Below, in pieces: positions 1-9,200 of a stretch of 64,000 bases of DNA (position 1 is its first letter; each line of letters opens with the position of its first letter). Source of the DNA: Campylobacteraceae bacterium. Its GTDB lineage: Bacteria; Campylobacterota; Campylobacteria; Campylobacterales; Sulfurovaceae. A model generated the notes under the pieces. It did no database searches, had not been told where the DNA came from, and saw only the letters and a list, made by a program, of their open reading frames with translations. The stretch is taken from assembly GCA_027100635.1 (NCBI GenBank), contig JAMOOQ010000038.1, positions 1 to 64,000 on the forward strand, given 5' to 3'. Made by a program: the position numbers and the translations under genes.

Positions 1-2
1 GG

Positions 3-83
3 ACTCAATTGGATTATTTTAATGAAAATCATGAGATTATTTTGGAGTGCTTAGGGGATGATTATGAAGAGTTTTATGATTAG
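3..83 (+). CDS. C-terminal end of a CDS truncated by the window start (…TQLDYFNENHEIILECLGDDYEEFYD*)
   Basis: Open frame from base 3 to the TAG ending at 83; acidic tail; product not identifiable. Confidence 0.4.
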   Translation, partial: TQLDYFNENHEIILECLGDDYEEFYD

Positions 84-151
84 TTGTTTTATATTAGTTT
101 AAGTTTAGAGGGGTGATGAATGTCGGCAATAAGAATTAATCTTTTTTAAAT

Positions 152-337
152 TTAATCTCCACCACTATCTCCTCCTCCATCACTATTTCCACTATAAGAG
201 TCACCAAAAAAAGAGGAAGATGAATCTCCTGTGTTTCCATCATCATGATTACTATTATTATTTCTTCTTCTTGGTTTAAAGACCCAACTAATAAATAACC
301 AAATAAATATTATTCCTATAACAATTTTCCAATCCAT
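152..337 (-). CDS. Small single-TM protein with Ser/Gly/Asp-rich tail
   Basis: 61-aa ORF: hydrophobic N-terminus (IVIGIIFIWLFISWVF), then RRR and a low-complexity SG-rich tail. Confidence 0.5.
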   Translation of the reverse strand: MDWKIVIGIIFIWLFISWVFKPRRRNNNSNHDDGNTGDSSSSFFGDSYSGNSDGGGDSGGD

Positions 338-385
338 TTTTTATCCTTTTGTTAATTTAAAATCTCAAAGAAGCATCTTTATATA

Positions 386-1139
386 ACACTTTAGCCAAAA
401 AAGATTGACTAAAGCGAAGTTTAGATACTCTTTATCTACTATAACAAAAGAACTATATAAAATAATAATACAAATAAAAGAAGAAGTAACTAAAAGTTCT
501 CTAAAACAGATAGAATCAATAGCATCATCAATTTTAGTAATGACTGGAAGGGTCACAATGTTAGGAATCTCAAGATGGAATGATGCCATTAGCTATAAAA
601 CTATAAAGAGATTTTTTTGACAAGAAACTGAATTGGTTAAGTATAAATTATCAGATAATTAAACCAAAATTTGGCAAAAATGTAATTTTAGTGGCAGATG
701 AATGTACAATTAGTAAAACAGGGAAATCAACTCATAATATTGGATATTTTTACTCAGGATTGCAAAATAGGGCAATCTAAAAAGAAGACAGTAACTAAAA
801 CTAAGAATAAAAAAAGCTGGAAGACCCAAAGGAAGCAAGAATAAAAATAGTTCTGAAATTAGATTAACCAAACTCTTTAGAATTGTTTCTTGGTATTTAA
901 ATATTATTCTAAAGACGATAAAAATCCCTAATTTACGCTACTTTGTCTATGATGGAGCATTTGGAAATAATGTTGGTACTCCTCAAGTAGCTAAAAGGTC
1001 AAACTTGCATTTAATTAGCAAATTAAAGAAGAATTCAAAACTCTATTTAAAATTCACTGGAGAGCAAAAAAGTAGAGGAAGAAAAAGAATTTATGGAGAT
1101 GTGGCCTGATAATTTAGGGTATTTTTGTCTAAGATATTG
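386..1139 (+). mobile_element. Degenerate, internally deleted DDE-type IS element
   Basis: Imperfect terminal inverted repeats (AACACTTTAGCCAAAAAAGAT at left; GGTATTTTTGTCTAAGATATTG at right) enclose transposase fragments in several frames. Confidence 0.6.
405..1110 (+). pseudogene. Transposase pseudogene (DDE type, frameshifted)
   Basis: Fragments MTKAKFRYSL…, KPKFGKNVILVADECTISKTGKSTHNIGYFYSG and KAGRPKGSKNKNSSEIRLTKLFRIVSWYLN…LRYFVYDGAFGNN…SRGRKRIYGD lie in different frames, separated by stops. Confidence 0.65.
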
Positions 1140-1254
1140 AAAATATATAGAAAATATGCTATTTTTCTACAGGCTAGGAATGGCGGTTATTTATTATTCA
1201 CAAATTGTTATTTGTCATTCTGAATTTAATTCAGAATCTGGTTTTGAAAGAAGT

Positions 1255-1617
1255 CTATTTACTTTTTACAAAATCCATAGATACAGAATTAACGCAATGT
1301 CTAACACTTTTCTCTGTCATCCCTTCACCTATAAATACATGCCCTAAATGACCACCACAAGATGCACATACAATCTCTACTCGTCTTCCATCTTTATCAG
1401 GTATCTGCTTTACTGCTCCTTCAATAGCATCATCAAAACTTGGCCAACCAGAAAATGAGTTAAATTTATCTTTTGAGTTAAATAGAGAGCTATTACACTG
1501 TTTACAAACATAAACTCCATTCTCTTTGTTATCTGTATATTTACCAGTAAATGGTGCCTCTGTACCTTTATCTAAAATCACTCTTTTTTCAAAATCTGTT
1601 AATTCATTATATTTCAT
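1255..1617 (-). CDS. msrB: Peptide-methionine (R)-S-oxide reductase MsrB
   Basis: CxxC Zn motifs (CKQC, CASC), FSGWPSFDDAI, GHLGHVF, RHCVNSVSMDF. Confidence 0.93.
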   Translation of the reverse strand: MKYNELTDFEKRVILDKGTEAPFTGKYTDNKENGVYVCKQCNSSLFNSKDKFNSFSGWPSFDDAIEGAVKQIPDKDGRRVEIVCASCGGHLGHVFIGEGMTEKSVRHCVNSVSMDFVKSK

Positions 1618-1619
1618 AT

Positions 1620-2357
1620 TTATCCTTTATTTTTATTATAATTCCATTTATAATCACTCCAAGAACCAATATTACTTCCAGCTAATAAGCTATCTTCTAA
1701 TTCATCTAAAAAAATATTTCTCTCAAGAACTTCACCTCCCAAACTTATAAGATGGTCTGTTGGAAGTTGGCAATCTATAAAATAATAAGCCTCTTCAAAA
1801 AGTATATCAGCCAACCCTTTTAGTGCAATTTTTGAACCATTTGCTTTAAGAGAAAACATAGATTCTCCACAAAAAGCCTTACCAATAGAAATTCCATAAA
1901 GTCCACCAATTAACTCATCACCATCATAAGCCTCAACGCTATGAGCAAATCCCATATTATGAAGTTCTATATAAGCCTCTTTTATCTCATCCGTTATCCA
2001 AGTTCCATCTTGCCCTTCTCGTGGAACTTCACTACAATAATCAATCACTTTTGCAAAATTACAATCAAATTTAACGCTATAGTTTCCATTTCTAAGTATT
2101 CTTTTAAATGATTTACTCATCTTAAAGCTTTCAGGATATATCAAAAGTCGTGGATTAGGAGACCACCAAAGAATTGGGTCATCTTTGCTATACCATGGAA
2201 AAATTCCATTTTTATATGCAGATAATAACCTATTTGGATTTAAATCTCCACCATAAGCTAAAAGCCCCTCATCAGAAGCTTCTCGTGGATTTGGAAAGAT
2301 ATGAGAACTTCCTAATGGTGGAATAAGATAACCATCTTCATTAAACATTAATTCCAA
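1620..2357 (-). CDS. aat: Leucyl/phenylalanyl-tRNA--protein transferase
   Basis: FPNPREASDEGLLAYGGDLNPNRLLSAYKNGIFPWY, WWSPNPR, GGLYGISIGKAFCGESMFS. Confidence 0.95.
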   Translation of the reverse strand: MELMFNEDGYLIPPLGSSHIFPNPREASDEGLLAYGGDLNPNRLLSAYKNGIFPWYSKDDPILWWSPNPRLLIYPESFKMSKSFKRILRNGNYSVKFDCNFAKVIDYCSEVPREGQDGTWITDEIKEAYIELHNMGFAHSVEAYDGDELIGGLYGISIGKAFCGESMFSLKANGSKIALKGLADILFEEAYYFIDCQLPTDHLISLGGEVLERNIFLDELEDSLLAGSNIGSWSDYKWNYNKNKG

Positions 2358-2359
2358 AT

Positions 2360-4555
2360 CTAAGCTCGTTTATATTTAAACATTAACTCTTTAGAAAAAG
2401 ATACAGTTACCGTTCCACCATTAGTAAGTGATCCAAAAAGTATCTCATCTGTAAGTTGCTCTTTTATCTTTAGATTGATAACTCTTGCAATATTTCTAGC
2501 TCCATATCTATCATCATATCCCTCATTTGCAATATACTCTTTTGCTCTTTTATGCAGTTTTACAACTATTTTTTTATCTTTTAAAAGTATATTTAATTTT
2601 TCAATCTCTCTATCAACAATAAGCAATATATTCTCTAGGCTAAGATGGTTAAATTCAACTAACCCACTTAAACGATTTATAAACTCTGGTGTAAAGAAAT
2701 CTTTTAATGCTCTATCAATTTTGCCAGAACTATTTTTTTCAAAACCCATAACATTAGCTTCTTTTGTACCAATATTTGATGTCATAATCACTATTACATT
2801 TTTAAAATCACTAGCTACACCATTATTATCTGTAAGTTTTGCTCCATCCATAACCTGAAGCAGAATATTCATAATATCAGGATGAGCTTTTTCTATCTCA
2901 TCTAATAAAAGAAGAGTATGTGGATGTTTTTTAATAATCTCAGTAAGCAATCCACCTTGTTCAAATCCAACATATCCAGGGGGAGAACCAATCAATCTAC
3001 TAACTGTATGCTTTTCCATATATTCACTCATATCAAGTCTTTCAAAATGGATATTCATACTATTTGCGATCTCTTGAGATAAAGCAGTTTTTCCAACACC
3101 AGTTGGACCAACAAAAAGGAAGCTCCCAATTGGTGTATTGTCACCGTTTAAACCTGCATAAGAGCGTTTAATTGCAGAAACTACGCTTGAAATCGCTTTC
3201 TCTTGTCCAATAATTTTAGAAGAAAGAGTTTGAGTAAGATTTTTTAATTTACTTGTGCTATCCATACTAATTACAGAAGATGGAAGTTTAAGCATCTTAG
3301 CAACAATATTTTTAATATCATTTGAATCAATCTCTATATCTTTTTTACCTTGTAACATAAATGAAGCTCCAGCCTCATCAATAATATCCATAGCTTTATC
3401 AGGCAAAAATTTATCGTGCATATATTTAACAGATAAATCAACTGCCACAACAAGTGAATCATCACTAAAAGTTATTTGATGATGAGATTCATATTTATCT
3501 TTTATCCCATGAAGTATTTTTAGAGTATCTTCTTTGCTTGGTTCCTCCACATCAACTTTTGCAAATCTTCTTGAGAGTGCTTTATCTTTGTCAAAAAAGT
3601 TTCTATATTCTGTATAAGTTGTTGCACCAATACATTTTATCTCACCTCTTGCAAGCACAGGTTTTAACAGATTTGAAGCATCCATACTTCCCCCTCCTGT
3701 TGCTCCTGCACCAACAATTGTATGAATTTCATCAATAAATATTATAGAGTTTTCTATCTCCATAAGCTCTTTTAAAACAGATTTTAACCGTTTTTCAAAA
3801 TCACCTCTATATTTTGTTCCTGCAATTAATGCTCCAATATCAAGAGAAAAAACTTTTGAATTTAATAATACTTCTGGCACATCATCTTGAGATATTTTTA
3901 GAGCTAATCCCTCTGCAATTGCTGTTTTACCAACCCCTGGTTCACCAACTAAAAGGGGATTATTCTTTTTTCTTCTACAAAGAGTTTGCATAACTCTTGT
4001 AATCTCATCAACTCTTCCCACAATTGGATCAATCTTTCCATTATTGGCTAATTCAACTAAATCTATTGTATATTTTGAAAGAGCTGTTTCATCATCTATT
4101 TTTGATGAATCTTCAGAATCTTCAGAATATTCACTATCATCTATATGAGATATTAATTGCAAAATATCAAGTCTTTCAAGTCCTTCCCTTTTCATAAGTT
4201 GTAAAGCATAAGATTCTTTTTGAGTAAAAATTGATACCAACATATCTCCAACAGTTGCTTGTTTAGTTCCTGATGAACGGATATGGCTCATCATTGAACT
4301 TATTGCATCATTTAATGCCACTGTTTGAAAAGGGTCAATCTCTTCATCTAATGATGGAATATTTTCTATAATATGTTCTGCTATCTCTTCTCTAAAAAGA
4401 TCTCTATCAACTTCTAAAGCTTCAAAGATATCTCGTCCATCTTCAGAATTTAGAATTGCTAAAAATATATGCTCTATTGTTAAATATTCATGCTTATGCT
4501 CTTTTGCAAAAGCGACGGAGTTTTGAAAAACCTTATTTAATTCTATACTTATCAT
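2360..4555 (-). CDS. clpA: ATP-dependent Clp protease ATP-binding subunit ClpA
   Basis: Clp N-domain, two AAA+ modules (GEPGVGKTAIAEG; GPTGVGKTALSQE), located directly after clpS. Confidence 0.95.
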   Translation of the reverse strand: MISIELNKVFQNSVAFAKEHKHEYLTIEHIFLAILNSEDGRDIFEALEVDRDLFREEIAEHIIENIPSLDEEIDPFQTVALNDAISSMMSHIRSSGTKQATVGDMLVSIFTQKESYALQLMKREGLERLDILQLISHIDDSEYSEDSEDSSKIDDETALSKYTIDLVELANNGKIDPIVGRVDEITRVMQTLCRRKKNNPLLVGEPGVGKTAIAEGLALKISQDDVPEVLLNSKVFSLDIGALIAGTKYRGDFEKRLKSVLKELMEIENSIIFIDEIHTIVGAGATGGGSMDASNLLKPVLARGEIKCIGATTYTEYRNFFDKDKALSRRFAKVDVEEPSKEDTLKILHGIKDKYESHHQITFSDDSLVVAVDLSVKYMHDKFLPDKAMDIIDEAGASFMLQGKKDIEIDSNDIKNIVAKMLKLPSSVISMDSTSKLKNLTQTLSSKIIGQEKAISSVVSAIKRSYAGLNGDNTPIGSFLFVGPTGVGKTALSQEIANSMNIHFERLDMSEYMEKHTVSRLIGSPPGYVGFEQGGLLTEIIKKHPHTLLLLDEIEKAHPDIMNILLQVMDGAKLTDNNGVASDFKNVIVIMTSNIGTKEANVMGFEKNSSGKIDRALKDFFTPEFINRLSGLVEFNHLSLENILLIVDREIEKLNILLKDKKIVVKLHKRAKEYIANEGYDDRYGARNIARVINLKIKEQLTDEILFGSLTNGGTVTVSFSKELMFKYKRA

Positions 4556-4854
4556 TATTCATCTACCTCCATTGTTGCTAAAAGTGGAAATCCCTCTTCT
4601 CTTGCTAATTGTGTAACTTGTTGTATTTTTGTTTGAGCAATCTCGTGAGTATAAACTCCACAAAGACCTTTGCCTTTTTCATGAACTTCTAACATTATAT
4701 TCTCACTCTCTTGTGAACTTTTTCTAAATATTTGTGAAAGTATCATTACAACAAATTCCATAGTGGTATAATCATCATTATGAAGTAGAACTTTGTACAT
4801 AGATGGTTTATCAAGAGCCAGTTCAAAGTCTAACTCTTCATCAATTTTTGGCAT
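4555..4854 (-). CDS. clpS: ATP-dependent Clp protease adaptor ClpS
   Basis: YKVLLHNDDYTTMEFVVMIL, VHEKGKGLCGVYTHEIAQTK; TAATG overlap with clpA. Confidence 0.95.
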   Translation of the reverse strand: MPKIDEELDFELALDKPSMYKVLLHNDDYTTMEFVVMILSQIFRKSSQESENIMLEVHEKGKGLCGVYTHEIAQTKIQQVTQLAREEGFPLLATMEVDE

Positions 4855-4917
4855 TTAAATATCCTTTTAACATTACTATTAAATTTTATATCTATTATAC
4901 TAAAATTTTCTAAATAA

Positions 4918-5136
4918 TCAATTAGACTTTTTCTCAAAATATTCTAAAATCTTAAAAATACCAGTAAGTGATGCAAATATCATCATTGTACTAAACATAC
5001 AATATCCAGCTTGTTGTTCAAAAGGTACTTCAATTTGTGATATTTTAGCAATTGCAAAAATCCATATTACAATAGTGATAGTTCCTGCTACTCTTTTACT
5101 CCATAGTATAATTATCTCTTTTGTTCTCTGTTTCAT
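4918..5136 (-). CDS. Small hypothetical membrane protein
   Basis: 72-aa ORF with two predicted hydrophobic segments. Confidence 0.5.
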   Translation of the reverse strand: MKQRTKEIIILWSKRVAGTITIVIWIFAIAKISQIEVPFEQQAGYCMFSTMMIFASLTGIFKILEYFEKKSN

Positions 5137-5196
5137 AGTTTCTCTTTTATTATAATTTGGTATAATATTTGTAATTTACCATAGAAGAGCTTTATA

Positions 5197-6045
5197 ATGC
5201 AAAGATTTGAACAATATTTACAAGAAAATTTACCAAAAGTAACAACGATTCATCCAATATATGAGGATGCTTTAGGAGATATGCTTTTAGCAGGGGGAAA
5301 AAGATTTCGCCCTGCTTTAATGCTTAATATAGTAGAAGCTTATGAGCCACTATTATATAATTCAGCGTTGCCAATTGCCATGGCTATGGAGATGTTTCAC
5401 ACATATTCATTGATTCATGATGACCTTCCTGCAATGGATAATTCACCTCTACGTCGTGGACACCCAACGCTACATATAACTTATGATGAGGTAACCGCTA
5501 TTTTAGTTGGAGATGCATTAAATACGGATGCTTTTTATATTATTGCAACATCACCACTTAGAGATGATATTAAAATTAAACTTGTAGAGATTTTATCTCG
5601 TGATGGTGGAAGCCGAGGTATGGTTTTAGGTCAAGCAATGGATTGTTATTTTGAAAATACCCCTTTAAAGATAGAAGATATAAAAGAGCTTCATACCAAT
5701 AAAACTGCAAAACTAATAGCTTCTAGTATATTAATAGGTGCAATTATAGTTGGATTAGATAAAAAATTACAAGATGAATTATATGATTTTGGTATTGATA
5801 TGGGTCTGCTATTTCAAATTCAAGATGATATTATAGATGAAACTCAAACTGAAGAAGAGGCAGGAAAAACAACAGGAAATGATGGAGATAAAAATAGCTT
5901 TATCAATATTTTAGGTTTAGAAGAATCATTAAAAGAGGCTGATATTTTGGCTAATAGTATTCAGAATAGATTTGATAAGTTTGAGAGACCTCTTTATAAT
6001 GCTTTAAAACCAACTGTATTAAAATATTTGTATAGACATCAGTAA
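5197..6045 (+). CDS. ispA: Polyprenyl synthetase (geranyl/farnesyl diphosphate synthase)
   Basis: GGKRFRPAL, DDLPAMDNSPLRRGHPTLH, second Asp-rich motif QIQDDIIDE. Confidence 0.92.
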   Translation: MQRFEQYLQENLPKVTTIHPIYEDALGDMLLAGGKRFRPALMLNIVEAYEPLLYNSALPIAMAMEMFHTYSLIHDDLPAMDNSPLRRGHPTLHITYDEVTAILVGDALNTDAFYIIATSPLRDDIKIKLVEILSRDGGSRGMVLGQAMDCYFENTPLKIEDIKELHTNKTAKLIASSILIGAIIVGLDKKLQDELYDFGIDMGLLFQIQDDIIDETQTEEEAGKTTGNDGDKNSFINILGLEESLKEADILANSIQNRFDKFERPLYNALKPTVLKYLYRHQ

Positions 6046-6062
6046 AATTCTTGCAAAATTTA

Positions 6063-6226
6063 TTTTAGATTCTGAATCAAGTTCAGAATGACGAACAACC
6101 ATTTCAGGACAAACAACCATTTTAGATTCTGAATCAAGTTCAGAATGACGAACAACCATTTCAGGACAAACAACCATTTTAGAATGACGAACAACTGTCA
6201 TTCCGTGCTTGACACGGAATCTAAAA
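6063..6226. repeat. Palindromic intergenic repeat cluster (family 1), including about 2.3 tandem copies of a 57-bp unit
   Basis: TTTTAGATTCTGAATCAAGTTCAGAATGACGAACAACCATTTCAGGACAAACAACCA repeated from 6063 and 6120; then GTCATTCCGTGCTTGACACGGAATCTAAAA. Confidence 0.85.
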
Positions 6227-6238
6227 ATAGGTATTATT

Positions 6239-7228
6239 CTATCTTTCTGTTGGTTCTTCAAGAGATAAAGATGTAATATTTCTACCTATTCTACCCCATC
6301 TTATAGTAAATCTTTCTTTATTCCACAGAGATTCACACTCTTTAGTATCTAATGGTAAATCTCCACAAATGGCGTTAAGTCTTGCATTATCTTTTCCACT
6401 ACCTTCTATTCCACTAAGAACTCTTTCATAACTTCTATGTTCTAAACTAAAATAGATAAACCATGGTTGTCCAACAATTAAACGATATGGTACAGAACCC
6501 CAAAAACGACTATCGCTAGAGTTATCTCGATTATCACCCATCATATAAAAATTATCAGTTTCAACCTTTTTATAAAGAGCATTTACCTCTTCTCCATCAA
6601 TTTCATATATCCGTTCATCTAAGTTTTTTATATATATGGGAGACATATCAATCTCTTTATTATAAGCATAAGAGTTTAAAAGAGCTTCAAATATATTCAT
6701 ATTCATCTCTGGTTTATATTGTATCCCTCTATATTTATCTTTATATGGATTTACTACCCATAATTTATCTCGTAGAGTCACAATTTTATCTTTAGGATAA
6801 TTATCTATTATATATTTATCACCCTCATTAAAGTGAATTAAAAGTTTTGTAGGGAGATAAATTATCTCATCTCCACCAATAGCTACACATCTTTTCACAA
6901 AGTGAATTTTATTATTTTTAGGGTATCTAAAAATTACAATATCTTCTCTTTTTGGGCGTTCCCCTTCAAAAAGGTGTCCATCTCCATCTAAATCTGGAAA
7001 TAGTGGAACTTCTGCCCAAGGTAAGTGAGGAATTGGCGTTCCATAGCTAAACTTTTTTGCAAACAAAAAATCACCAATAAGCAGTGTTCTTTTCATTGAA
7101 CCACTTGGAATTACAAATGATTGAGCAACAAAAAATATTAAAAATAGTACTATAAAAATAGTACCAGTCCAAGTTCCAGAGAATTTATATAATTTATGTA
7201 AAACGTCTTTAATTTTTTCTATATTCAA
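6239..7228 (-). CDS. lepB: Signal peptidase I
   Basis: VIPSGSMKRTLLIGDFLFAKKFSYG (catalytic Ser), KRCVAIGGDEI (catalytic Lys), MGDNRDNSSDSRFWG. Confidence 0.95.
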   Translation of the reverse strand: MNIEKIKDVLHKLYKFSGTWTGTIFIVLFLIFFVAQSFVIPSGSMKRTLLIGDFLFAKKFSYGTPIPHLPWAEVPLFPDLDGDGHLFEGERPKREDIVIFRYPKNNKIHFVKRCVAIGGDEIIYLPTKLLIHFNEGDKYIIDNYPKDKIVTLRDKLWVVNPYKDKYRGIQYKPEMNMNIFEALLNSYAYNKEIDMSPIYIKNLDERIYEIDGEEVNALYKKVETDNFYMMGDNRDNSSDSRFWGSVPYRLIVGQPWFIYFSLEHRSYERVLSGIEGSGKDNARLNAICGDLPLDTKECESLWNKERFTIRWGRIGRNITSLSLEEPTER

Positions 7229-7238
7229 TATTTATCCT

Positions 7239-8084
7239 TTAATCTCTAGCTATTGCTGATTTTAGTGTATTTTTAAGTAGCATTGCAATTGTCATAGGAC
7301 CTACTCCCCCTGGAACAGGTGTGATAAATGAGCATTTTTTACTCACATTTTCAAAATCTACATCACCAACCAAAGAGCCATCTTCTATCCTATTTATCCC
7401 TATATCAATCACAATAGCACCATCTTTAACCATATCTTCTTTAATCAATTTTGGCACACCAACACCTACCACTATAATATCAGCTTTGCTTGTATGAGCT
7501 TTTAAATCTTTTGTAAAAATATGAGTTATAGTTACAGTTGCATTTGCATTAAGTAACAAACTTGCCATTGGTTTACCAACAATATTACTAGCTCCAACTA
7601 CGCAAACATCTTTACCCTCTAAAGATATATTATACTCTTTAAACATCTCCATTACACCCAATGGCGTACATGCTACAAAACTATCTAAACCAGTAACTAA
7701 TTTTCCAACGTTATATGCATGAAACCCATCTACATCTTTAGTTGGGTCAATTATACCCAAGATTTTATCCGTATCAATATGTTTTGGTAAAGGAAGTTGA
7801 ACAAGTATCCCATCTATTCTAGGGTTTGTATTCATCATTTTGATAGTTTCAAGAATTTCATCTTGAGTAATTGTTTCTGGCATCTCATGAACAATAGAAT
7901 AAAAACCAACCTCTTTACAAGATTTAGCTTTCATCCCTACATAAGTACGACTAGCAGGGTCATCACCCACAATAATTACAGCCAAACCAGGAACAATATT
8001 ACTTGTCTCTTTTAAATTTTGTGTCTCTTTTGCAATATCTCTTTTAATCTTTTGTGATAGTGATTTTCCATCTATTATCTGCAT
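7239..8084 (-). CDS. folD: Bifunctional methylene-THF dehydrogenase/cyclohydrolase FolD
   Basis: GDDPASRTYVGMKAKSC, DGILVQLPLPKHID, PTKDVDGFH, VVGASNIVGKPM, ITPVPGGVGPMT. Confidence 0.95.
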   Translation of the reverse strand: MQIIDGKSLSQKIKRDIAKETQNLKETSNIVPGLAVIIVGDDPASRTYVGMKAKSCKEVGFYSIVHEMPETITQDEILETIKMMNTNPRIDGILVQLPLPKHIDTDKILGIIDPTKDVDGFHAYNVGKLVTGLDSFVACTPLGVMEMFKEYNISLEGKDVCVVGASNIVGKPMASLLLNANATVTITHIFTKDLKAHTSKADIIVVGVGVPKLIKEDMVKDGAIVIDIGINRIEDGSLVGDVDFENVSKKCSFITPVPGGVGPMTIAMLLKNTLKSAIARD

Positions 8085-8163
8085 ATACTACTCTTTATTT
8101 TTTTGTGTTATTATATCTAATAAAACCTATCCATAAATTGAATAGTATAACAAATAAAACTAA

Positions 8164-8234
8164 AAGGGCAACCATAAAGGATTTTGCCCTTACAGTATGT
8201 TCTTTCGTAGGGGTACCTCTTGTAGGTACCCTAA
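8164..8234. repeat. GTAG-headed palindromic repeat pair (family 2)
   Basis: AGGGCAACCATAAAGGATTTTGCCCTTAC followed by CGTAGGGGTACCTCTTGTAGGTACCCTA. Confidence 0.75.
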
Positions 8235-8292
8235 AATATTTATAAGTAAAGTTTTAAAGACAAGGCGAGATGCCTTCTTATCTTAATGGTGA

Positions 8293-9123
8293 TTATTCTG
8301 TTATATTAGTATCTGTAGAATTATTTTCTGTAGTTATAACCACTTCTTCTTTGGATTCTATATTATTTAATAATTGAATCTCTTTTTGAAGAGTTGCAAC
8401 CATAGCTTCAGCTTTTGACTGTGCATCTTTTGTAGCATCAAGTTCACTTGTAGTAGTTTTTAAAGATGTTTCTACTTGTTCAATCTTAGAATTAGCTTCA
8501 TCTAATACTTTACTATTACTAATAGTATTTTTTAAAGATGTAATATTAGCTTCTAATAATTTTATAGTTTTTTCTGATTTACTCTTTAAATCATCCATAT
8601 CATCTTGTAAATCAAATAATTCTTCATCTAAAGATGTAATTGCTTGAACATTTGTACCATGTTCATAAACAAGCTCTCCACCTTCTTTTCCTTGATATAA
8701 AGAACCTGCTGTAAATCCTAATAATAGCAATACAAATAATATTCTTAAAAATATAGTTTTTGTTGCCATTGATAATATTTTAAATACCAATAGTATAGCT
8801 GAACCATATACTAGATATATACCAATTTGCTTATGTTCTGATAATTCTATTTTTGCCTCAGATGATAATGTATCAAAAGCACTTTTCCCATCAATTCCAC
8901 CTGTAACATATGCTCCAAAAGAGATTAGAACAAGAAGAACTATTAACAATAAAGATGTAACACTTAATGCTTTTTTTCTAAAAATAGAATTGAACAACTC
9001 TATTAATACGAGTAATACAGGTATAGCAATTGCAAAGTGCACAATGGCAGGATGTATCATATTTGGTATTAACTCAATTGCCAATGGTAGTTCTGGTATG
9101 GTTAATGCTGGTAACTCATTCAT
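8293..9123 (-). CDS. DUF2231-like membrane protein with C-terminal coiled coil
   Basis: MIHPAIVHFAIAIPVLLVLIELF, several TM segments, then a Ser/Lys/Glu-rich coiled coil. Confidence 0.65.
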   Translation of the reverse strand: MNELPALTIPELPLAIELIPNMIHPAIVHFAIAIPVLLVLIELFNSIFRKKALSVTSLLLIVLLVLISFGAYVTGGIDGKSAFDTLSSEAKIELSEHKQIGIYLVYGSAILLVFKILSMATKTIFLRILFVLLLLGFTAGSLYQGKEGGELVYEHGTNVQAITSLDEELFDLQDDMDDLKSKSEKTIKLLEANITSLKNTISNSKVLDEANSKIEQVETSLKTTTSELDATKDAQSKAEAMVATLQKEIQLLNNIESKEEVVITTENNSTDTNITE

Positions 9124-9200
9124 ATTTGACCCCTTAGTCTGTTATTATATATAAACTTTAGCAAATATTATATCGTAATTTAATTTAACATTAACTAGTT

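Noticed and set aside
365-589. 74-aa minus-strand ORF MASFHLEIPNIVTLPVITK…
   Set aside because: Antisense to the transposase pseudogene, with no independent support.
1156-1347. 63-aa plus-strand ORF containing CHSEFNSESGF
   Set aside because: Spans a family-1 repeat and overlaps msrB in antisense.
2475-2858. 127-aa plus-strand ORF opposite clpA
   Set aside because: Shadow ORF of a strongly conserved AAA+ gene.
6019-6261. 80-aa minus-strand ORF (MKNQQKDRIIPIFRFRVKHGMTVVRHSKMVV…)
   Set aside because: Translation of the family-1 repeats between convergent ispA and lepB; the repeated peptide RHSELDSESKMVVCPEMVV follows the DNA repeat.
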